Of a DNA stretch of 5,419 nucleotides, positions 5,185 to 5,419 are shown one piece after another (position 1 is the stretch's first letter; every line of letters starts with the position of its first letter). A program made the translations under genes and the position numbers. The stretch lies in contig JAITIH010000059.1 of the NCBI GenBank assembly GCA_031279525.1, forward strand, positions 1 to 5,419. The letters are read 5' to 3'. Below the pieces are notes generated by a model. The model did no database searches. It saw nothing but the letters and a program-made list of their open reading frames with translations, and had not been told where the DNA came from. The DNA is from Deltaproteobacteria bacterium (GTDB lineage: Bacteria; Desulfobacterota; Desulfarculia; Adiutricales; Adiutricaceae).

Positions 5185-5213
5185 TTCGTTTTTCATCGGT
5201 TGTATGATACAAT
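5185..5213 (+). promoter_or_regulatory. Promoter-like sequence with overlapping operator-like palindrome
   Basis: TTGTAT-G-ATACAA (5200-5212) is a perfect 13-bp palindrome with a central G. It overlaps a plausible -10 box TACAAT (5208-5213). Seventeen bases upstream is only a poor -35 box, TTCGTT (5185-5190). A repressor-controlled promoter directed to the right is possible, but no gene follows within the window. Confidence 0.3.
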
Positions 5214-5220
5214 AATTAAA

Positions 5221-5239
5221 CCGAAATTCGGATTTTTTT
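5221..5239 (+). terminator. Weak terminator-like hairpin with T7 run
   Basis: CCGA (5221-5224) and TCGG (5228-5231) form a short stem around AAT, followed by A and seven Ts (5233-5239). The stem is short for an intrinsic terminator. It lies immediately downstream of the promoter-like sequence, so a transcript beginning near 5220 would be stopped at once, which makes one of the two calls doubtful. Confidence 0.3.
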
Positions 5240-5316
5240 CAAGCTAAATGAGCCAAATTTTTTTCTAGCTTTTAAATTTCGCGGCGAATTCAATCCTGAC
5301 GCCATCGCGAAAACCC

Positions 5317-5333
5317 CCCTTTTTGAAAAAGGG
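5317..5333. repeat. Inverted repeat CCCTTTT TGA AAAAGGG
   Basis: CCCTTTTT (5317-5324) and AAAAAGGG (5326-5333) are reverse complements around a central G. With a usable 3-nt loop the stem is 7 bp. It could be a small hairpin for transcripts from either side, but no T-run follows it on either strand. Confidence 0.4.
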
Positions 5334-5419
5334 AGAAGGATCGACCAGAACTTTTTAAGGCCTTCTGGAGAAAAATTTTAGCCTAAAAACTCGGATCGCG
5401 AGATCGAGATTGGCGCCCA

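Larger units (their letters stand above)
4990..5419. other. Gene-free 3' flank with palindromes and promoter-like sequence
   Basis: No open frame with recognisable coding character is visible in these 430 bases. Composition falls from GC-rich (to about 5150) to AT-rich (about 5185-5280) and back to mixed. Besides the separately listed elements there is an inverted AAGCTA (5241-5246) / TAGCTT (5266-5271) and a CCAGAA (5345-5350) / TTCTGG (5363-5368) pair. The AT-rich segment could be the upstream region of a gene beyond the right edge or a small-RNA locus. Neither can be shown here. Confidence 0.6.

Noticed and set aside
603..5419. CRISPR array, tRNA or rRNA genes
   Set aside because: No regularly spaced direct repeats, cloverleaf-like segments or ribosomal RNA sequence were seen on either strand by reading.

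Overview
The window is a bacterial, accessory-looking segment made of two compositionally different blocks. The left end (about 1 to 700-900) is AT-rich and holds the remains of an IS630-type insertion sequence on the minus strand. The rest is GC-rich, saturated with the tetranucleotide GGCC and with GCC alanine codons, and holds two long genes that diverge from a 457-bp intergenic region. Nothing here fixes the species. Shine-Dalgarno sequences and sigma70-like promoters fit an ordinary bacterium, and a Gram-negative lineage such as Desulfobacterota is only a guess.

Layout: (1) 1-567, minus: a decayed IS630-family transposase. It has a readable N-terminal DNA-binding domain, an in-frame stop, two frameshifts and the start of the DDE catalytic domain, and it runs off the left edge. 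Its promoter puts the transcription start almost on the ATG, so the transcript would be leaderless. (2) 568-1154: no convincing gene, but a good hairpin at 925-953 that can terminate the long minus-strand gene. (3) 1155-2708, minus: a 517-aa protein with an N-terminal 'FENPF..LG ... PRHRLAAEVAWL' module (somewhat like a J-domain region but without HPD), a long helical middle, and one membrane segment close to the C terminus. (4) 2709-3165: a divergent control region with an AT-rich island carrying two overlapping candidate promoters, then a leader dense in hairpins, including a perfect 14-bp stem with a 3-nt loop. (5) 3166-4989, plus: a 607-aa membrane protein with about seven N-terminal membrane segments, a soluble helical domain around YLDWYYS, and a C-terminal hydrophobic part with a regular glycine zipper. 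(6) 4990-5419: gene-free, with several palindromes, a promoter-like sequence and a weak terminator-like hairpin.

The two large genes are the interesting part. Both encode membrane-attached proteins of unknown function, and they share a control region whose promoters overlap so closely that both can hardly be occupied at once. This suggests a two-gene membrane system: a cytoplasmic helical scaffold or adaptor anchored by its C terminus, and a polytopic partner with a possible membrane-inserting glycine-rich hairpin. That pairing is inference from position and architecture. No enzymatic motif was recognised in either protein.
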